NCBI GenBank assembly: GCA_012032575.1
Contig: JAAUSP010000268.1
Coordinates: forward strand, 1-9,658
DNA length: 9,658 nucleotides
Direction: 5' to 3'
Source: Anaerolineales bacterium
GTDB taxonomy: Bacteria; Chloroflexota; Anaerolineae; 4572-78; J111
A model generated the notes under the pieces. That model ran no database searches. It was not told the origin of the DNA and saw only the letters and a list, made by a program, of their open reading frames with translations. Of this stretch, positions 6,936 through 9,658 are shown in pieces (the stretch's first letter is position 1; every line of letters begins with the position of its first letter). A program made the position numbers and the translations under genes.

Positions 6936-7857
6936 GCAGACCTATTCGTGAGGCTGAGGTATCAACAGCTTCGCCCAATGCCTGCTGTACCTGGCTAACC
7001 AATTGATCGTGGCGGGTAGCTATCACCACCCCTGCCAGCGACTCAATCACCCGGTCATTGGGATAAGCAGCTACATCTGGCACCTCCACCACCCGAACAC
7101 GATAAGAAAGCGGAGTATGACCCTGCGAACCTGGAGGAAAATTGAGAGTCAATTCGTGTCGCTTCTGGTCGGCTTTGGTAATAACAAAGCCTTTAAGTTG
7201 GATTATGTCTCCAGCAGCACCACTAAAAATAGGCAAGCGATCACCTGCCTCGATAACCTCCGCATTCTCAGCAACCGTTGGGCTAAATTTGAGCACTAAA
7301 TTGACCGGCAGCACCAGATCATAATCTGATTGCATTTGAAAGGTCTGGTTAGCCCAGCTACCCAGCCACCAATTTGAGCCAATGATTTCAAAAAGGCGAC
7401 TCTCTAACACCCAGCACAGGTCTTCGGTGGTAGCCTGCTGGCTGTAATCGCTTAGACTTTGTACCGAAAAAGTGCCAGCACCGACCAGGCTGTAATGCAA
7501 ACCGCCCCACTGGCTGCCGGGTGGAAAAACTGGAGCGCCCTTAAGTTGAGCAATATTGGAAATGGTATGCTCAACCCAGGTTTGATACGCCTCCCACTCT
7601 CCCTGAATCAGCCCGGCAGGCGCTATTTTAATCGCTGTTGGCAAATAGGCCCGCCCACCTGGCTCAACCAGCCGCACCCGGAAAGTGCGGCTGCCGCTAA
7701 ACCCCCGCCCAAATTCGGCTTCAACCGCAATCTGTTTGAACGCGCTGAACATCACCCGTAAAACAGATTCTATTTCCTCACCCAATTGGATGTTAGCCGC
7801 TACTCGAATGTCTAACCTTTTGCCAGATTGGTTGGCCTTCACTGACCCCTTCCCCAT
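6901..7857 (-). CDS. TCAD9-like kinase N-lobe and insert domain (3' end broken)
   Basis: The frame has 318 residues. ATG 7857 is supported by GAGGAA at 7868-7863, five bases upstream, and is the first gene of the cluster. A helical start (to about 45) leads into a kinase-like N-lobe: glycine loop FGRGFSGSRTF (49-59), LPTAIKIAP with Lys77, GEWEAY with a candidate Glu, then the hinge-like GGLHYSLVGAGTF (118-130). Residues 180-290 form a beta-rich insert (DLVLPVNLVLKF, GDIIQLKGFVI, YRVRVVEVPDVA), perhaps OB-like, as expected in TCAD9 proteins. The frame stops before any HGD catalytic loop; that loop lies in the next frame (5199-6926). Residues from about 308 on come from inserted sequence. Alone this product cannot be an active kinase. 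The domain call comes from family recognition without a database search. Confidence 0.75.
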   Translation of the reverse strand: MGKGSVKANQSGKRLDIRVAANIQLGEEIESVLRVMFSAFKQIAVEAEFGRGFSGSRTFRVRLVEPGGRAYLPTAIKIAPAGLIQGEWEAYQTWVEHTISNIAQLKGAPVFPPGSQWGGLHYSLVGAGTFSVQSLSDYSQQATTEDLCWVLESRLFEIIGSNWWLGSWANQTFQMQSDYDLVLPVNLVLKFSPTVAENAEVIEAGDRLPIFSGAAGDIIQLKGFVITKADQKRHELTLNFPPGSQGHTPLSYRVRVVEVPDVAAYPNDRVIESLAGVVIATRHDQLVSQVQQALGEAVDTSASRIGLPTGLEFLLRRG

Positions 7858-7862
7858 CTCAC

Positions 7863-7868
7863 TTCCTC
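7863..7868 (-). promoter_or_regulatory. Ribosome binding site of the first cluster gene
   Basis: GAGGAA on the minus strand, five bases before ATG 7857. It supports this start over any upstream alternative. Confidence 0.55.
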
Positions 7869-7898
7869 ATTGGCCTTACCCCGGCCTATCCATAAATC

Positions 7899-7946
7899 AA
7901 ACTGGCCCCATCCCATGCATAAACGCATTCAAGGAGAGGCCAGTTT
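7899..7946. other. Leader hairpin of the minus-strand cluster
   Basis: A perfect nine-base inverted repeat, AAACTGGCC (7899-7907) and GGCCAGTTT (7938-7946), encloses a smaller ATGC/GCAT stem (7915-7918 with 7925-7928). It lies between the predicted transcription start near 7998 and the first gene, so it would fold in the mRNA leader. A T-run (7944-7949) follows it on the plus strand, but no plus-strand gene ends there. Confidence 0.45.
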
Positions 7947-7972
7947 TTTGGTAAAGACTCAACAATACGGCC

Positions 7973-7996
7973 ATTTTGTGAATAACATCACAAAAT
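7973..7996. promoter_or_regulatory. CRP/FNR-family operator-like palindrome
   Basis: ATTTTGTGA, six bases, TCACAAAAT: a perfect nine-base inverted repeat containing the core TGTGA-N6-TCACA. This is the textbook binding pattern of CRP-type regulators. It is flanked on both sides by the direct repeat TACGGCC (7966-7972 and 7997-8003). It lies at about +1 to +25 relative to the predicted minus-strand start, which suggests repression of the cluster, or activation of a start further downstream. The regulator is not in this window. Confidence 0.65.
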
Positions 7997-8004
7997 TACG
8001 GCCT

Positions 8005-8034
8005 ATTTTAACACATATTAACCCAGTCGGTCAA
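8005..8034 (-). promoter_or_regulatory. Sigma70-type promoter of the minus-strand cluster
   Basis: On the minus strand the -35 box TTGACC (8034-8029) and -10 box TAAAAT (8010-8005) are 18 bases apart; each matches the consensus at five of six bases. Transcription should begin near 7998, giving a leader of about 140 nt that starts at the CRP-like palindrome. Confidence 0.6.
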
Positions 8035-8046
8035 AGACCTTAAATT

Positions 8047-8055
8047 AGTATAGCA
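8047..8055 (-). promoter_or_regulatory. Alternative extended -10 promoter for the cluster
   Basis: TGCTATACT on the minus strand is an extended -10 element with no good -35 box. It would start transcription near 8040, upstream of the other promoter, and place the palindrome inside the leader as a roadblock site. Confidence 0.35.
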
Positions 8056-8175
8056 TAGAATCGTCTGGTTAACCTTACAATTTCATGCCAATATTATTCG
8101 ATTTGCAATAATTTAGTCTATCCTAAAAATTAACTAGCACGCCTCACCTTCGCTTTTCGACCTCTCCCCACCTTG

Positions 8176-8184
8176 TGCTATAAT
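8176..8184 (+). promoter_or_regulatory. Extended -10 promoter of tgt
   Basis: TGCTATAAT is a perfect extended -10 element. The expected -35 position has only weak similarity to the consensus, as is usual for extended -10 promoters. The start would be near 8191, giving a leader of about 80 nt that contains the heptamer repeats. Confidence 0.6.
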
Positions 8185-8200
8185 AGCCCGGTTTTGTGAA

Positions 8201-8249
8201 ACAGGTTACAGGTTACAGGTTGAAGGTTAAACGTTAAACGTTGAACGTT
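8201..8249 (+). repeat. Seven tandem heptamers in the tgt leader
   Basis: Seven units of seven bases each end in GTT: ACAGGTT three times, GAAGGTT, AAACGTT twice, GAACGTT. Neighbouring units differ by one to three bases, so the array looks like replication slippage followed by drift. It lies just upstream of the tgt start codon. Confidence 0.7.
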
Positions 8250-8260
8250 CAACCTTCAAC
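8219..8260 (+). other. Hairpin before the tgt start codon
   Basis: GTTGAAGGTT (8219-8228) and AACCTTCAAC (8251-8260) form a perfect ten-base stem with a 22-base loop. A competing pairing joins 8232-8242 with 8258-8268 at ten of eleven positions; the two share bases 8258-8260. It ends 12 bases before the ATG and could affect translation start. Confidence 0.45.
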
Positions 8261-8272
8261 ATTTAACGAATT

Positions 8273-9394
8273 ATGGCTTTTTCATTCGAACTCCTAACCG
8301 AAGATACCCAGACCGCCGCCCGCGCGGGGATTATTCACACTCCCCACGGCGACATTCCGACGCCGGTGTTTGCGCCGGTGGGTACTCAGGCGACAGTCAA
8401 AACGCTGACGCCGGTTGATTTGGAAGAATTGGGGGCTACGCTCATTCTGAGCAATACCTACCATCTCTACCTGCGGCCCGGCGCGGACCTGATTGCCGAT
8501 TTCGGTGGGCTGCATCATTTTATGCAGTGGCCTCGGCCCATTCTGACCGACTCCGGCGGCTTTCAGGTCTTTAGCCTGGAAGGGCTGCGCAAAATTGACG
8601 ACGACGGCGTGACCTTTCGCTCCCATATTGACGGCTCCTATCACCGCTTTACCCCCGAATCGGTCATTGCGGTTGAAGAAAAGCTGGGGGCCGACATCAT
8701 CATGGCCTTTGACGAATGCCCACCGCCCGGAGATTACGACTACAACATCAAGGCTCTGGCCCGGACGCATCGCTGGGCCGAGCGCTGCAAAGCGGCTCAA
8801 ACTCGCCCGGATCAGGCCTTGTACGGCATCGTTCAGGGCGGCATCTTTGCCGATTTGCGGGCACAGAGCGCCGCATTTCTGGCAACGCTGGATTTCCCCG
8901 GCTACGGCATCGGCGGGTTGAGCGTGGGCGAAACCAAAGCGCAGATGCACGAAATGCTGGAAGTTATGCACCCGCTTCTGCCGCGCCACAAACCCCGCTA
9001 TTTGATGGGCGTCGGCAGCCCGGAAGATTTGTTTGAATGTGTGGCGCGGGGGGTGGATCAGTTTGACTGCGTTCTGCCGACCCGCATCGCCCGCAACGGC
9101 GCGGTCTTCACCAGGCAAGGCCGGGTCAATCTGCGCAACGCCCGCTTTGCCACCGATAAAAATCCCATCGAAGCGGACTGCCAATGTTACACCTGCCGCA
9201 CCTTCAGCCTGGCCTACCTGCGCCACCTGCTCATGGCCCAGGAAATTCTGGCCCTGCGCCTGACCACCCTGCACAACCTCCACTTCATGCTCGACACCAT
9301 GCGCCGCATCCGCCAGTCCATTCTCGATGGCACGTTTGCCGGGTACAAGAATACGTTTCTGGCAAGTTATCAACCCGTGAAAAGTAGACAGTAG
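8273..9394 (+). CDS. tgt: tRNA-guanine transglycosylase
   Basis: The protein has 373 residues, the usual length for bacterial Tgt. The enzyme exchanges guanine-34 in the anticodon of Asp, Asn, His and Tyr tRNAs for preQ1, the committed step in making queuosine. Visible signatures: LTDSGGFQVFSL with active-site Asp93, FDECPPP (146-152), YGIVQGG (184-190), GGLSVGE (214-220), LMGVGSPEDL, DCVLPTR with the nucleophile Asp265, and the zinc site Cys303, Cys305, Cys308, His334 (C-x-C-x2-C-x25-H). All catalytic and zinc residues are present, so it should be active. The ATG has only a weak ribosome site, but the N-terminus is typical (FELL, AR-G-I-TPHG-I-TPVF-PVGT). The stop codon lies inside a GTAGAC repeat. 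No queuosine-synthesis genes are nearby. Codon use is more GC-rich than in the minus-strand cluster. Confidence 0.97.
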   Translation: MAFSFELLTEDTQTAARAGIIHTPHGDIPTPVFAPVGTQATVKTLTPVDLEELGATLILSNTYHLYLRPGADLIADFGGLHHFMQWPRPILTDSGGFQVFSLEGLRKIDDDGVTFRSHIDGSYHRFTPESVIAVEEKLGADIIMAFDECPPPGDYDYNIKALARTHRWAERCKAAQTRPDQALYGIVQGGIFADLRAQSAAFLATLDFPGYGIGGLSVGETKAQMHEMLEVMHPLLPRHKPRYLMGVGSPEDLFECVARGVDQFDCVLPTRIARNGAVFTRQGRVNLRNARFATDKNPIEADCQCYTCRTFSLAYLRHLLMAQEILALRLTTLHNLHFMLDTMRRIRQSILDGTFAGYKNTFLASYQPVKSRQ

Positions 9395-9486
9395 ACCACA
9401 ATTTGTTCGCTGCAAGCCGGTCTGCGACCGGCGTCCGGGGGTCACAGACCCCCTCGAAGCTTGAAAATTCCCTGTCTACCGTCTAC
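9384..9486 (+). repeat. Nested hairpin element between tgt and uppP
   Basis: GTAGACAGTAGAC (9384-9396) and GTCTACCGTCTAC (9474-9486) can pair at 12 of 13 positions. They enclose two perfect seven-base hairpins with three-base loops: GCCGGTC-TGC-GACCGGC (9416-9432) and GGGGGTC-ACA-GACCCCC (9437-9453). Together they could form a cruciform or three-way RNA junction. The left arm covers the tgt stop codon (9392-9394). There is no T-run, so it is not a classical terminator, though it may still slow or end transcription or protect mRNA ends. Confidence 0.65.
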
Positions 9487-9493
9487 CTGCATA

Positions 9494-9499
9494 AAGGAG
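9494..9499 (+). promoter_or_regulatory. Ribosome binding site of uppP
   Basis: AAGGAG lies nine bases before ATG 9509 and fixes the start of the partial gene. No separate promoter is evident between tgt and this site. Confidence 0.75.
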
Positions 9500-9508
9500 T
9501 TTCTCAAC

Positions 9509-9658
9509 ATGGACCTGTTCCAAGCCCTGATCCTCGGCCTTGTCCAGGGGTTAACTGAATACATTCCGGTCTCCAGTTCCGGCCATCTGGTGCTGGTCCC
9601 CTGGCTGCTGGGCTGGCCCGACGCGCCTTTTACCTTTGAAGTTCTGGTGCAGTGGGGC
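9509..9658 (+). CDS. uppP: Undecaprenyl-diphosphate phosphatase, N-terminal part (partial)
   Basis: Fifty codons run to the window edge. UppP (BacA family) is an integral membrane enzyme that removes one phosphate from undecaprenyl diphosphate, recycling the lipid carrier for peptidoglycan and other envelope polymers; extra copies give bacitracin tolerance. The start [20 protein letters not shown] is diagnostic. The acidic (E/Q)xxxE motif is Gln13-Glu17, followed by the conserved VSSSGH with His26. The first hydrophobic helix is visible, and the second catalytic motif (PGxSR) lies outside the window. It follows tgt on the same strand after 114 nt and may be co-transcribed across the hairpin element. 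No functional link to tgt is implied by this pairing. Confidence 0.95.
   Translation, partial: MDLFQALILGLVQGLTEYIPVSSSGHLVLVPWLLGWPDAPFTFEVLVQWG

Larger units (their letters stand above)
7858..8272. other. Divergent AT-rich intergenic region
   Basis: About 415 nt separate the minus-strand cluster from tgt. The stretch is clearly richer in A/T than its surroundings. It holds promoters for both directions, the CRP-like palindrome, the cluster leader hairpin and the tgt heptamer-repeat leader, each listed separately. No convincing gene or tRNA is seen. A 29-residue reading frame at 7928-7839 lacks a ribosome site and was not accepted. Confidence 0.7.

Noticed and set aside
7839..7928. Small leader frame of 29 residues (MRLCMGWGQFDLW) overlapping the first cluster gene
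   Set aside because: It has no ribosome binding site, includes hairpin sequence and resembles no known leader peptide; the frame could be open by chance.
8201..8249. CRISPR-like array
   Set aside because: Units are only seven bases, directly adjacent and without spacers.
8191..8272. preQ1 riboswitch before tgt
   Set aside because: The leader is made of heptamer repeats and shows no preQ1 aptamer pattern. Finding tgt downstream is not enough.
8294..9445. Long minus-strand open frame opposite tgt (383 residues)
   Set aside because: It is antisense to a clear tgt gene. Its protein shows no recognisable family and its openness follows from the GC-rich codon pattern of tgt.
9437..9453. Rho-independent terminator after tgt
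   Set aside because: The hairpin is strong but is followed by TCGAAGC rather than a T-run, so it is listed as part of a repeat element instead.

Overview
The window looks like chromosomal DNA of a free-living bacterium, most likely a member of the Chloroflexota (Anaerolineae/Caldilineae type). This rests on the combination of AAA_35-type ATPases, a TCAD9-like kinase fold, a large TPR Ser/Thr kinase and Pro/Thr-rich anchored SH3b proteins. It is an inference from domain content; no ribosomal marker is present.

Layout. Positions 1-7857 hold one minus-strand gene cluster, read from right to left. (1) The N-lobe plus insert domain of a TCAD9-like kinase fold (7857-6901). (2) The kinase C-lobe followed by an AAA_35-like ATPase (6926-5199). 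(3) A second AAA_35 ATPase (5206-4223). (4) A Ser/Thr kinase with TPRs, a coiled coil and two C-terminal membrane helices (4301-1197). (5) An N-terminally anchored protein with a Pro/Thr stalk, an SH3b domain and a C-terminal beta-rich domain (1167-202). (6) The start of a second anchored Pro/Thr-rich protein (141-1). Positions 7858-8272 form an AT-rich divergent intergenic region. It carries a good sigma70 promoter for the cluster, a perfect CRP/FNR-family palindrome at the predicted start of transcription, a leader hairpin, an extended -10 promoter for the rightward genes, and a heptamer-repeat hairpin. On the plus strand follow tgt (tRNA-guanine transglycosylase, complete) and the start of uppP (undecaprenyl-diphosphate phosphatase), separated by a nested hairpin element.

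Main point. Four open frames in the cluster appear to be two genes, each broken once. The kinase fold of gene 1 is interrupted by about 109 nt flanked by TGCC repeats; removing it in silico restores one continuous frame, giving a TCAD9-AAA_35 protein. The second AAA_35 ATPase loses frame inside its C-terminal winged-helix part; the missing part lies at the start of the Ser/Thr kinase frame. Removing 5 nt at a CATG-A-CATG repeat restores an AAA_35-kinase-TPR-membrane fusion. The two genes then have mirror-image architectures (kinase-ATPase and ATPase-kinase). With the surface-exposed SH3b proteins they could form an NTP-dependent signalling or defence device at the membrane. Whether the breaks are real mutations, recoding sites or assembly errors cannot be decided from this sequence alone.
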